Source of the DNA: Chlorobiaceae bacterium
GTDB taxonomy: Bacteria > Bacteroidota > Chlorobiia > Chlorobiales > Chlorobiaceae
Reading direction: 5' to 3'
DNA: 64,000 nucleotides
Assembly (NCBI GenBank): GCA_013334565.1
Contig: JAAXXI010000004.1
Span: 24,796-88,795, forward strand
Part shown: in pieces, positions 41,827-50,364 of the stretch
Layout: every line of letters begins with the position of its first letter
How positions within the stretch are numbered: the stretch's first letter is position 1
Position numbers and translations under genes: made by a program
Notes under the pieces: generated by a model
What the model was told of the DNA's origin: nothing
Database searches by the model: none
The model's input: the letters and a program-made list of their open reading frames with translations, nothing else

Positions 41827-43104
41827 TTAGTATGACTGGTTTGGTTCTTCAAGATCGAAGATGTTGCGCACGAGGTTGACCCTGCTCGGGATGGAATCCG
41901 CCGTATCGATCGGGGCCTTGAGCATCTTGATCGGATGGTGCAGGATTTTCTTGAGGATCCTGTCCGTCAGGTGCTCCATCCGCTGCAGCTCTTCCTCGCT
42001 GACCTTGTAACGGTAGCGTTCAAGCTCTTTTTCCTTGATCTCGATGAATTTCGACTGCAGGTCCACGATCGTCGGCCTCACTTTCAGGGTGTTGATCCAC
42101 TGGGCGAAAGCGACGAGTTCCTCGTCGATGATTGCCTTGACCTTGGGCAATTCGGCGCGACGCCTTTCGAGGTTCTTGTCGATGATATGCTTGAGCGCGT
42201 CGATGTCCTTGAGGAACATGTTCTGCAGCTTGCTTATGTTAGGATCGACGTTGCGCGGCAGGCCGAGATCGAGGATGATCACCGGTTTCAGCTTGCGCTT
42301 CATCATGCTCTGGTGCATCTCCGCTTCACTGAGGATGTACTCCTTGGTGCTTACCGCAGTGATGATGATATCGAATTCGTGGAGATGGTCCCTGTAGGTT
42401 TCGAAGGGGAGGACTTTGCCGGTGCCGAGCTCTTCGGCAAGCGTTTCGGCTTTGGACTGCGTGCGGTTCGTGATGACGATGTTCCTGGCGTTTTTCTGGA
42501 ACATATGCTTTGCCGCAAGCTCTCCGGTTTCGCCTGCGCCGATGAGCAGGATCTTCTTGACCGAGAGATTGGAGAAAATTTTCTGGGCGAGCTCGACAGC
42601 CGCATAGCTTACCGAAACAGCGCCTTCCATGATCTTGGTTTTCGTCTTCACCTTCTTCGCCACGCTGAAAGCCGTGTGGCAGAGGCGGGTGATGAGGATG
42701 CCTGCCGCCTGCGTTTCGGCTGCGATTCTGTAAGCGTTCTTGACCTGCCCGAGGATCTGGCCTTCGCCGAGGATCAGCGAGTCGATTGCGCTCGACACTT
42801 CGAAAAGATGGCGTGCGGTCCCGCAGTAGAACCTTCCGAAAAAGTGCTCCGGACGAACCTCGTTTCGAGCATCCTTGTAGGCGATCAGGTACTCCTTCAG
42901 GTATTCACCGGTAACTTCTTCCATTGCCGGAACGACATAGAGCTCGGTACGGTTACAGGTGGATACAACCATCGCTTCGTGAGCAATGCCACTCGATATC
43001 AGGCCGGAAATGAATTCCTTGTTCTGGGTTTCGGTCAGTGAGATTCTTTCGCGGATTTCAATAGGTGCGGTTTTGTGGTTGACACCAACTGAAATGATAT
43101 TCAT
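41827..43104 (-). CDS. hemA: Glutamyl-tRNA reductase
   Basis: 425 residues. It reduces Glu-tRNAGlu to glutamate-1-semialdehyde, so the cell uses the C5 pathway to 5-aminolevulinate. The catalytic Cys50 lies in [15 protein letters not shown] is bound by [16 protein letters not shown], and the C-terminal dimerisation domain follows. The C5 route is normal for Chlorobi and cyanobacteria and different from the ALA synthase route of purple alphaproteobacteria. It is the second gene of the cluster, downstream of the ccsA-like gene. Confidence 0.98.
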   Translation of the reverse strand: MNIISVGVNHKTAPIEIRERISLTETQNKEFISGLISSGIAHEAMVVSTCNRTELYVVPAMEEVTGEYLKEYLIAYKDARNEVRPEHFFGRFYCGTARHLFEVSSAIDSLILGEGQILGQVKNAYRIAAETQAAGILITRLCHTAFSVAKKVKTKTKIMEGAVSVSYAAVELAQKIFSNLSVKKILLIGAGETGELAAKHMFQKNARNIVITNRTQSKAETLAEELGTGKVLPFETYRDHLHEFDIIITAVSTKEYILSEAEMHQSMMKRKLKPVIILDLGLPRNVDPNISKLQNMFLKDIDALKHIIDKNLERRRAELPKVKAIIDEELVAFAQWINTLKVRPTIVDLQSKFIEIKEKELERYRYKVSEEELQRMEHLTDRILKKILHHPIKMLKAPIDTADSIPSRVNLVRNIFDLEEPNQSY

Positions 43105-43238
43105 GGCAGGGTTGTTTTAGTGAACTGATCAAGTACAGATGCATTGAAACCAGTGCTTCCCAAGATCTTCACCGCATTAAGAGCGATGAGCAATCAATAT
43201 ACCGTTTAACTCAGTGATTTTCAAACCTCTCTCGCTAT

Positions 43239-44084
43239 TTAGGGCGTCAGACGGTGAAAAGTCGGTGAAAAGAAAGTCATCAGAACGATCAGCGCCGTCA
43301 CAAAAAGGAACAGGGATATGAAGACATAAGCCATGTGTTTGATATCCCAGCCGATGAGCGGTTTCAGCACGATGCTTGTTCCGTAGAGGAACCAGATGAT
43401 GATAAGGGTCAGCAGTTTCGGTTCCATCAGCGAAATCGATTCTCCTGAAACCTGCTGTTCGAAGTAGCCGGCGAACAGGGTGATGGAGAGGAAAAGAAAG
43501 CCGAAGGAAACGGCATGCATGGTGAGCTTTTCGAGGACCTCGAGGTTCGGAAGCCGCTGGAACAGCAGCTCGAACTTGTTGTGCTGGATCTGCCGGTAAA
43601 GCAGCAGGTAGAGCAGGCTGTAAAGGCCTGCGATCGCTATGGCGCTGAACCCGAAAATGGCTGCGATGAGGTGCACGCCTATGCCCAGGCCGCTGAACGC
43701 CATTCCCTTGTCAGGGCTGAGGGCGGTAAGGACGGAAGAGATCACCTGCGCGCCGGCGGCGAAAGAGATGATAAAAAAGCCGGTCTTGTCGCTTTTCGTG
43801 GTGAACTCGATGAAGAGGTAGGTGAGGCTCAGGGTGATGGCGACCATGCTCATCATGTTGAACGTCGAATAACTGATCTTGTACCCCTCGGTCGAGGTCA
43901 GCAGGCCAAGGTAGAACAGATGGGTCAGCACGGTCATTGCCAGGCCGGGCTGCTTGAAATTTTTGGCGAATTCATTGTCGCCGTAGAAATGGATGCCGTA
44001 GAGCACGCCCGTAAAGACATAGAGCCCCGAAAGCAGCTGGTTGAGGACAAGAAGGGGAATATTGCCGAGTAATATATTATTCAT
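43239..44084 (-). CDS. HemX/CcsA-type cytochrome c assembly membrane protein
   Basis: 281 residues with about eight membrane helices. In GSB and other bacteria a HemX-like member of the CcsA/CcmC heme-handling family sits directly before hemA, as here. The GIHFYGDN and LAAIFGFSAIAIAGLYSLLYLLLY stretches fit the core family; the WAQ/WGxW heme-contact box of true CcsA is not obvious. It may handle heme or modulate HemA level. The start ATG 44084 and the 134-base gap to hemA are consistent with one operon. Confidence 0.78.
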   Translation of the reverse strand: MNNILLGNIPLLVLNQLLSGLYVFTGVLYGIHFYGDNEFAKNFKQPGLAMTVLTHLFYLGLLTSTEGYKISYSTFNMMSMVAITLSLTYLFIEFTTKSDKTGFFIISFAAGAQVISSVLTALSPDKGMAFSGLGIGVHLIAAIFGFSAIAIAGLYSLLYLLLYRQIQHNKFELLFQRLPNLEVLEKLTMHAVSFGFLFLSITLFAGYFEQQVSGESISLMEPKLLTLIIIWFLYGTSIVLKPLIGWDIKHMAYVFISLFLFVTALIVLMTFFSPTFHRLTP

Positions 44085-44132
44085 CGTAAAGAAGGAAGGG
44101 ACGTGTGCAACTGTTTAGAGACCGACATGATA

Positions 44133-44166
44133 CCCGGTACGGGAAGCGAAGCCCCGCTTCTCCGGG
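44133..44166. other. Nested hairpin between ccsA-like gene and typA
   Basis: An inner GAAGCG/CGCTTC pair with a GC-rich 6-base loop, inside an outer CCCGG/CCGGG pair. It lies in the divergent promoter gap, in the 5' leader of the minus-strand hem operon. Any function is unknown. Confidence 0.4.
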
Positions 44167-44252
44167 TTTGAAAGATTGTAGGCGATTTGCTTTATAAAAG
44201 TGTATATTCCGCCACGAAAGAATAAAATATACTTATTTACCGGGGAAAAAAG

Positions 44253-46082
44253 ATGAGCACGAAAAAGAATATCAGGAATATAGCCATTATCGCGCACGTT
44301 GATCACGGCAAGACAACGCTGGTCGATTCGATTTTCCAGAAAACCGGGGCCTTCAGGGAGAACCAGCAGGTGAACGTGAGGGTGCTCGACTCCAATCCAC
44401 AGGAACGCGAGCGGGGCATCACCATTTTTTCAAAGAATGCGGCCGCCCTTTACAAAGAATGCAAGATCAACATTGTCGATACTCCGGGCCATGCCGATTT
44501 CGGAGGCGAAGTGGAGCGTATCCTGAAAATGGTCGATGGCGTGCTCCTGCTCGTCGACGCTTTCGAAGGGCCCATGCCGCAGACGAAGTTCGTGCTCCGC
44601 AAGGCGCTCGAGCTGCACCTGAAACCTATCGTCGTCATCAACAAGATCGACCGCCCGCAGGCTGATCCGGTAAAGGTGCATGACCAGGTGCTCGACCTTT
44701 TCATCGCACTTGGCGCCGACGAGGACCAGCTCGATTTTCCCTATATCTTCACTTCCGCTAAAAACGGCATCGCAAAATACAGCATGACCGACGAGGACAG
44801 CGACATGAGCCTCCTGCTCGATACGATCATCAGGGAGATCCCGCCGCCGGAAGTCGATGACGATGCTCCATTCCAGATGCTCGTGACCAGCCTCGACTAC
44901 AGCGAGTATATCGGCAAGATCGCGATCGGCCGCATCCAGCGCGGAAAAGTGGCCCCAGGCCAGCAGCTCGTAGTCGTTGGTCCCGAAGGCATTGCAGGCA
45001 GGGGTTCGGTAACCAAACTCTTCCTTTTCGACAAGCTGCAGCGCGTTGAAGTCAAGGAGGCGGGCGCAGGCGACATCGTCGCCATGGCCGGCATCTCCGA
45101 TGCAACCGTCGGTATGACCCTCGCCTCGGTCGATGCCCCCGAAGTGCTCGAATCGTTCGAGATCAGCAAGCCTACCCTTTCGATGCTCTTTTCGGTGAAC
45201 GACTCTCCCTTCGCCGGCCAGGAAGGCAAGGAGGTCACGAGCCGCAAGATCCGCGAACGCCTGATGAAGGAAGTGATGACCAACGTCGCCCTCAAGGTAG
45301 AGGAGACCGACAGCGCCGATACCTTCAGGGTTTCCGGCAGGGGTGAGCTTCATCTGTCCGTGCTCATCGAAACCATGCGGCGTGAAGGGTACGAGCTCTC
45401 CATCTCACGTCCCGAGGTCATCATGTACCACGACGACAACGGCACCCTGATGGAGCCCGTCGAGCATGTCACCATCGACATTCCTGATGAGTATACCGGC
45501 GTCATCATCGAGAAGATGGGTCGCAGGAAAGCCGAAATGACCCATATGGGCACGCTTCGCGGCGGCATGGTGAGGCTCGAGTTCGAAATTCCGACACGCG
45601 GCCTGATCGGTTACAATCTTGAATTCACCACCGACACGAAAGGCGAAGGTATGCTTTCGCACGTGTTCCACAACTACCAGCCGTTCAAGGGCAAGCTGCC
45701 GTCAAGGGAGACCGGCGCGCTCATCTCTGCCGAAACCGGCGTCTGCGTGGCTTATGCCCTGAGCAGCCTCGAGGACCGCGGGACATTTTTCGTGCCGCCT
45801 AACACCAGGGTTTACGAAGGGATGATTGTCGGTGAGTCCACAAGAGGCCTCGATATCACCCTCAACGTCTGCAAGACGAAGAAACTCACCAACATGAGGG
45901 CATCAGGTACGGACGAATCGCTCAGGCTGACCCCGGCTAAAATACTTTCACTCGAACAGTCGCTCGAGTTCATCAACGATGACGAGCTGCTCGAAGTCAC
46001 GCCGCAGAGCCTGAGGTTGCGCAAGAAAATCCTCGATTCCAACCTGCGTGCCAAAGCCGCGAAGAAAGAGAAGGCACTGTAA
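44253..46082 (+). CDS. typA: Ribosome-associated GTPase TypA/BipA
   Basis: 609 residues. Translational GTPase: G1 [18 protein letters not shown] (switch), [25 protein letters not shown]-like domains; and the C-terminal BipA-specific domain ending near [11 protein letters not shown]. It works on the ribosome in stress and low-temperature growth. A GGGG site precedes ATG 44253. It is followed by a strong terminator, after which the accessory region begins. Confidence 0.98.
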   Translation: MSTKKNIRNIAIIAHVDHGKTTLVDSIFQKTGAFRENQQVNVRVLDSNPQERERGITIFSKNAAALYKECKINIVDTPGHADFGGEVERILKMVDGVLLLVDAFEGPMPQTKFVLRKALELHLKPIVVINKIDRPQADPVKVHDQVLDLFIALGADEDQLDFPYIFTSAKNGIAKYSMTDEDSDMSLLLDTIIREIPPPEVDDDAPFQMLVTSLDYSEYIGKIAIGRIQRGKVAPGQQLVVVGPEGIAGRGSVTKLFLFDKLQRVEVKEAGAGDIVAMAGISDATVGMTLASVDAPEVLESFEISKPTLSMLFSVNDSPFAGQEGKEVTSRKIRERLMKEVMTNVALKVEETDSADTFRVSGRGELHLSVLIETMRREGYELSISRPEVIMYHDDNGTLMEPVEHVTIDIPDEYTGVIIEKMGRRKAEMTHMGTLRGGMVRLEFEIPTRGLIGYNLEFTTDTKGEGMLSHVFHNYQPFKGKLPSRETGALISAETGVCVAYALSSLEDRGTFFVPPNTRVYEGMIVGESTRGLDITLNVCKTKKLTNMRASGTDESLRLTPAKILSLEQSLEFINDDELLEVTPQSLRLRKKILDSNLRAKAAKKEKAL

Positions 46083-46121
46083 GGTATTCTTTCCCGTTAT
46101 TTCCGGAATTCTTCTTTAATG

Positions 46122-46153
46122 CCTGCAAGTCAACCGCTTGCAGGCTTTTTTTA
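46122..46153 (+). terminator. Rho-independent terminator after typA
   Basis: A 9-bp perfect stem, GCCTGCAAG / CTTGCAGGC, with a 7-base loop and a run of seven Ts. Confidence 0.93.
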
Positions 46154-46248
46154 TCCGATTTTATGGTGTGGCTGAATAATCTTTTTTTTGAGGCGATTTA
46201 CATTTGATGAGACCCGTATCCGGTTTGAATCTCTAAGGGTACATTCCC

Positions 46249-46748
46249 CGAAGCTCTGCTTCGTTAAAAAGTAATAAATTGAGTGACTACATACACAAAA
46301 GTCATAACGTGTCAGTACTGTTATACCATTTTGTCAGCCCATCAAAATACAGACGAGTGGTTTTTTCGGAAGCTGTTGATGAGAGCCTAAAACAGATATG
46401 CCTTGAAATTTCATACAGGTATGAGATTGAGTTTATCGAAATAGGTACAGATAAAGATCATGTGCATTTCTTGATTCAAAGCGTTCCGACAAACAGTCCG
46501 ACAAAAATCATACAGGTGATAAAAAGTATTACCACCAAGGAAATCTTTAAAAAACATCCAGAAGTCAAAAAACAGCTTTGGGGCGGAGAGTTCTGGGGAA
46601 AAGGGTTTTATGTAAATACAGTAGGGAAGCACGGGGATGAAAATACGATCAGAGCCTATGTTCAGGGTCAAGGTCGTGAAAAGGAGTATGTCAAGCTGCA
46701 CTCACAGCAGTTGCGCCTCTTTTAATACCTCGTAGCTCTGCTGCGAGG
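46249..46748 (+). mobile_element. Intact IS200-type insertion sequence (minimal span between end hairpins)
   Basis: A single TnpA gene is bracketed by two small hairpins that share the core AGC-TCT-GCT. The left is CGAAGC/GCTTCG at 46249-46263; the right is CCTCGTAGC/GCTGCGAGG with one G-T wobble at 46728-46748. Subterminal imperfect hairpins with no terminal inverted repeats, and absence of a TnpB, match IS200 elements, which move as single strands. True ends lie slightly outside these hairpins. Confidence 0.85.
46279..46725 (+). CDS. tnpA: IS200-type Y1 (HUH) transposase TnpA
   Basis: 148 residues, the normal length for IS200 TnpA. The HUH metal motif is HVH at 61-63 (DHVHFLIQ), and the catalytic tyrosine is most likely Tyr127 in IRAYVQGQ. 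The frame is intact from a TTG start at 46279 (no ATG in the right place) to TAA at 46725, so the element may still be active. The GC content is lower than that of the flanking core genes, as expected for a mobile gene. Confidence 0.92.
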   Translation: MSDYIHKSHNVSVLLYHFVSPSKYRRVVFSEAVDESLKQICLEISYRYEIEFIEIGTDKDHVHFLIQSVPTNSPTKIIQVIKSITTKEIFKKHPEVKKQLWGGEFWGKGFYVNTVGKHGDENTIRAYVQGQGREKEYVKLHSQQLRLF

Positions 46749-46771
46749 ATTCTTTATTAAATTGTAAATAA

Positions 46772-46828
46772 ATACCTGAAAAGGTATAATATTGTAAATT
46801 ACAGTTACATTTATACCTGATCCGGTAT
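46772..46828. promoter_or_regulatory. Two matching palindromic operators upstream of hipB
   Basis: ATACCTGAAAAGGTAT at 46772-46787 and ATACCTGATCCGGTAT at 46813-46828, centres 41 bp apart (about four helical turns). They share outer ATACC/GGTAT arms and lie just before the hipB start. HipB-type antitoxins bind pairs of inverted repeats like these to repress their own operon, so autoregulation is the likely role. Confidence 0.8.
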
Positions 46829-46836
46829 CCAGTATT

Positions 46837-47046
46837 ATGATGAATGATCTGTCAGGATTTGTCCGCGAGCGGCGAAAGGCTTTGAAGCTGACCCAGCCGG
46901 AGCTTGCAGAGAAGGCGGGAACCGGCCTTCGTTTCATCCGCGACCTGGAACAGGGCAAGAAATCGTTGCGTATGGACAAGGTGAACCAGGTTCTCGGTTT
47001 GTTCGGTTACGAGCTCGGTCCGGTCATGCAGGTGCGCGAGGGGTAG
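46837..47046 (+). CDS. hipB: HipB-type antitoxin (XRE-family DNA-binding protein)
   Basis: 69 residues, essentially a Cro/C1-type helix-turn-helix (about 8-60), with LTQPELAEKAG and FIRDLEQGKKSLRMDKVNQVL. It starts at ATG 46837; the next codon is also Met. The stop is 3 bases before the HipS-like gene. In known hipBST systems HipB is the autorepressing DNA binder of the operon. The paired palindromes upstream are its probable sites. Confidence 0.9.
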   Translation: MMNDLSGFVRERRKALKLTQPELAEKAGTGLRFIRDLEQGKKSLRMDKVNQVLGLFGYELGPVMQVREG

Positions 47047-47049
47047 CAC

Positions 47050-47373
47050 ATGCGGAAAGCCGAGATTACCTGTAACGGCAGGTGTGCAGGATGGCTGATC
47101 GAAGACGGGGGGGGCTACCGTTTCTTTTATTACAAAGCCTATCTCGAGTCGCCGGATGCAAGGCCTGTCAGCCTTTCGCTGCCGTTGCGCGCCGAAGCGT
47201 TCACCAGCATGTCCATGATCCCTTTCTTTGACGGGCTTATCCCCGAAGGGGCGCTTCTCGACGCGGCCCTGAAACATTGGAAGCTGGATCCCCGGGACCG
47301 CATGGGGCTGCTGATGCACTGCTGCAGGGATTGCCCCGGAGCGGTCGGCGTTCATCCCCTTATCATGGAGTGA
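47050..47373 (+). CDS. hipS: HipS-like protein (HipA N-terminal domain alone)
   Basis: 107 residues that correspond only to the N-subdomain 1 of HipA (the couple_hipA region), including YYKAYLESPDARPVSLSLPL and FFDGLIPEG. In E. coli O127-type HipBST a separate HipS of this kind neutralises HipT. Short gaps of 3 bases to hipB and hipT indicate one operon. The first residues carry two Cys and the C-terminal third a CCRDCPG cluster, which may be redox or metal sensitive. Confidence 0.85.
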   Translation: MRKAEITCNGRCAGWLIEDGGGYRFFYYKAYLESPDARPVSLSLPLRAEAFTSMSMIPFFDGLIPEGALLDAALKHWKLDPRDRMGLLMHCCRDCPGAVGVHPLIME

Positions 47374-47376
47374 CCG

Positions 47377-48333
47377 ATGGAACGCCGATGTCTTTATTGC
47401 TACGAGCCGCTGGCTGTCGATGAGAGGGATTTCCACCCGAAGTGCAGCCGTAAAATGTTCGGGTGGGGCACGCCTCCGCACCTTCCCTTTCAAAAAAAAC
47501 AGATGGAGGAACTTCTCCTCGATGTCGTCCGTTCCCGGACCTGCATTTCCGGCGTTCAGCCTAAACTTGTCCTTAAAACGGGACCGTCCGCAAAGGACCG
47601 TGCCATCCAACAGTTCGGCCCGGCGGCTTCAGACGGAGGGTTCATTCTCAAGCTTCCCATTCCTGGAGTTCCGCAAATTTGCGAACTGGAGGACCTGGCG
47701 ATGCATATGGCCGAAGCTGCAGGGATCGACACGGTTCCGCATTGCCTTGTTCGCATGCGCTCGGGGAGCCCGGCATTCCTGACCCGCCGCATCGACCGGC
47801 TGAAAAAAGGCAAACGGCACATGGAGGATATGTGCCAGATAACAGGCAGGCTCACGGAAGGGAAATACCAGGGCTCCTATGAGCAGATCGCGGAAGCTCT
47901 CAGGCGTCATTCGGCAAACCCGGGCCTCGATGTCATCAACTTTTTCGAAGTGGTGCAGTTCGGTTTTCTTACAGGCAACGCGGATATGCATCTGAAGCAC
48001 TTTTCGCTGATCGACATGCCCGAACGGGGCGGCTTCAGCCTAGCCCCGGTTTGTGAGCTGCTTCCGATGGCACTTTTCACGCCTTCGGGTGGCGATGATC
48101 TTGCCCTCACGCTGAACGGAAAGAAACAGAGGATCACCTTCGAGGATTTCGTGGCGGCCCTCGAGGTATCGTCAGTAGACGGCATAGTGCAGGAGAGGAT
48201 GTTCAGGAAATTCAGGAAGGTGCTGCCGGCCTGGGAAAGCCTGATCGAACGGAGTTTCCTCGACAGGAAAATGCAGAAAGCTTACCGGGAGCTGATCATG
48301 AAAAAATTCCGCCAGATCGGCCTTGATTCGTGA
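47377..48333 (+). CDS. hipT: HipT-like serine/threonine kinase toxin
   Basis: 318 residues: HipA-type kinase lacking the N-subdomain. It begins with a Cys pair and a second Cys (CLYC at 5-8, HPKC at 20-23), a small zinc-ribbon-like element. The Gly-rich loop SGVQPK (58-63) carries the likely autophosphorylation Ser58. The catalytic loop GNADMHLK (200-207) has Asp203. At the DFG-like Mg2+ site, where most HipA have AYDL, it reads VCEL with Glu227 in place of Asp. HipT kinases inactivate an aminoacyl-tRNA synthetase; the exact target here is unknown. Confidence 0.85.
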   Translation: MERRCLYCYEPLAVDERDFHPKCSRKMFGWGTPPHLPFQKKQMEELLLDVVRSRTCISGVQPKLVLKTGPSAKDRAIQQFGPAASDGGFILKLPIPGVPQICELEDLAMHMAEAAGIDTVPHCLVRMRSGSPAFLTRRIDRLKKGKRHMEDMCQITGRLTEGKYQGSYEQIAEALRRHSANPGLDVINFFEVVQFGFLTGNADMHLKHFSLIDMPERGGFSLAPVCELLPMALFTPSGGDDLALTLNGKKQRITFEDFVAALEVSSVDGIVQERMFRKFRKVLPAWESLIERSFLDRKMQKAYRELIMKKFRQIGLDS

Positions 48334-48509
48334 CGAACCCTCAGAATGCTGCTTTTTGATGGGCTTTCAGCGTCAACGGCAACACCGAAAAATCCCGATG
48401 AGATCAGAAAACCGTGGAGCATAGCCCCGTTGATTCCAATTTTTTTACCTTTTCCTGATACTTGCATGCATGTGGTTATTTTGCATGACGTTACTATTGA
48501 ACGACGTAA

Positions 48510-49004
48510 ATGAACTCCAGTTTCTCAAACAAAGATGCTATGGACGTGTGCATTGTGACATTTTCTGAAACAAGGGTGGCCGCCATCACGCATACCGGGT
48601 CCCCCGGTAACGAGCACTATACCTTTCGGAAGCTCATCGCCTGGAAACTCGAAAGGCAGCTGACCGATCCCGCGAAGCACCGCCACTATGGCCTGCACTA
48701 TGCCGATCCGGGGAGCGTCGCGCCCGATGCTTACCGGGCCGACTTCTGTCTTTCGTTCGACGGTATCGTCGGGCAGAATCCCTTCGGCATTTTCGAAATG
48801 GTCATTCCGGAGATGCGCTGCGCCTTTGCAAGGGATGTGGGATCGCGATCGAACAACCGGGCAGCGGCAAGCCTGTACGAACGATGGCTGCCTTCAAGCG
48901 GCGAATCTCTGTCGGAATACCCCATGATTTTCCATTACGTCAATACCGGGCCGGACGTAAAGGAAGACGAGGCCATCACCGATGTCTACCTGCCTCTCAA
49001 ATGA
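48510..49004 (+). CDS. Stand-alone GyrI-like/effector-binding domain protein
   Basis: 164 residues with the pattern of GyrI-like small-molecule-binding domains (the C-terminal half of Rob/SoxS-type AraC regulators and of gyrase inhibitor GyrI): THTGSP, AFARDVGSRSNNRAAASLYERWLPSSG and the ending DVYLPLK. No helix-turn-helix is present. The function could be gyrase binding, drug binding or a sensor. The gene stands alone between the hip operon and the radical SAM gene, with promoter space on both sides. Confidence 0.78.
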   Translation: MNSSFSNKDAMDVCIVTFSETRVAAITHTGSPGNEHYTFRKLIAWKLERQLTDPAKHRHYGLHYADPGSVAPDAYRADFCLSFDGIVGQNPFGIFEMVIPEMRCAFARDVGSRSNNRAAASLYERWLPSSGESLSEYPMIFHYVNTGPDVKEDEAITDVYLPLK

Positions 49005-49255
49005 TGTTCAGACCCTGGAGACTTGTGTCCTGAAGCAGAAGGAAGCCTGAATTGTGTAATCGCATCAGGAAAGCGATGCCTTATCGGTCCTGATTTTTTC
49101 GCGCCGCGAGGGAACCTTTTCAGCCCAGGAATCACTTGATTATGATTACCCCAGATTAGCCTTGATTTTTCGTTCCGCTGCCCCAAACTTTTCTTTGGAG
49201 GGTGAACAAGCGTGACCTGCACCAAGTTTCAACATAGCCGGGAGGAAAATTGCCT

Positions 49256-50326
49256 ATGGGCGCCTGTATCAACGACCACCTGAACCGTTACGGCGGTCTT
49301 GCCGTCGGACATGAGGACGAGCAGAAACGGTATTTCAGAGAAAAAAAGCTCTATGCGCTGCAGATTGAAACCACCGATGCCTGCCAGCAGGGGTGCATCT
49401 ACTGTTACGCCGGTTCCACACCCAGGGAGCGCCATGGGCTTGCGTCGGACGAAATCCGAAGCCTGCTCGACGATGCCGCGGCCCTGGAAATCCGGGCGAT
49501 CGACTGGCTGGGAGGCGACCCGCTGCTCCGTCCCGACTGGCACGAATTGATGCAGTATGCAAGGTCGCTCGGCCTGGTCAACAATGTCTGGACCAGCGGG
49601 CTGCCCCTCAGGAACAGACAGACTGCCGCCAGGGTGCATGAAGTGACCGAAGGCGGATTTGTCTCGGTGCACGTCGATTCCATCACCCCGGAAGTCTATG
49701 CGAAACTTCACCGCGGCGGCAATCAGCACTTCATCGATGCCGTCGTCGATGGCGTGACGAACATGCTCGATCTCGGCAAGCCCGCCGACAGCATGATCAA
49801 CTGCATCACCTATACCACCCTGCAGGGTCCGGAAGACGCCATCAGAACGATGCGCTGGTGGTTCGAACAGAAAGGTCTCCGAACCTGCCTGACCATGTTC
49901 AATCCGGCCGGAATGGGTGCCGAATGGCGGGCATTCGAACCCCGGCTGGATGAAATCCGGCAGGTCTACACCGAGCGCGACCGGATCAATTACGGAAGCG
50001 ACAACATGTCCATTGCCGGGATGGATACCGACAAATACTATTGCGGCACCATGGCCACGGTGACATTCACAGGAGACGTGACCCCCTGCTCGGTCATCCG
50101 TGAAGGGGTGGCCAATATCCGGACGACTCCTTTCAGGGAGATCATCGCCAGACATGGCAATACCCTCGTTCACGGAGAACTGCACGAGGTCTGCAACCTG
50201 CCCGCTCCCTGCGATACCTGCACGAACAATCCCCATTGCTGGGGTTGCCGGGCAAGCGCCTGGCACTACAACGGCGACGCGGACGGTCTCGACCCGAAAT
50301 GCTGGCTGATACGCAACAATCTCTAA
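49256..50326 (+). CDS. Radical SAM protein with SPASM domain
   Basis: ATG 49256 with GGGAGG about 9 bases upstream; a TTG at 49250 is too close to that site. 356 residues with the cluster motif CQQGCIYC (Cys43, Cys47, Cys50), then a cysteine-rich C-terminal SPASM domain with at least seven Cys (from CGTM to the final CW). Such proteins modify peptides, sugars or other small substrates using auxiliary Fe-S clusters. The pair with the methyltransferase 38 bases downstream indicates a two-step modification pathway. The substrate is not visible, and no precursor peptide gene was seen. Confidence 0.85.
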   Translation: MGACINDHLNRYGGLAVGHEDEQKRYFREKKLYALQIETTDACQQGCIYCYAGSTPRERHGLASDEIRSLLDDAAALEIRAIDWLGGDPLLRPDWHELMQYARSLGLVNNVWTSGLPLRNRQTAARVHEVTEGGFVSVHVDSITPEVYAKLHRGGNQHFIDAVVDGVTNMLDLGKPADSMINCITYTTLQGPEDAIRTMRWWFEQKGLRTCLTMFNPAGMGAEWRAFEPRLDEIRQVYTERDRINYGSDNMSIAGMDTDKYYCGTMATVTFTGDVTPCSVIREGVANIRTTPFREIIARHGNTLVHGELHEVCNLPAPCDTCTNNPHCWGCRASAWHYNGDADGLDPKCWLIRNNL

Positions 50327-50364
50327 ACAACGTAACTCTGCAACCGGAAAAAGGAGGTCCTGGA

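Noticed and set aside
41935-43041. 368-codon plus-strand frame opposite hemA
   Set aside because: hemA motifs are clear on the minus strand, and the opposite peptide looks like composition bias.
49229-50266. 345-codon minus-strand frame opposite the radical SAM gene
   Set aside because: The radical SAM cluster motif and ribosome site support the plus strand.
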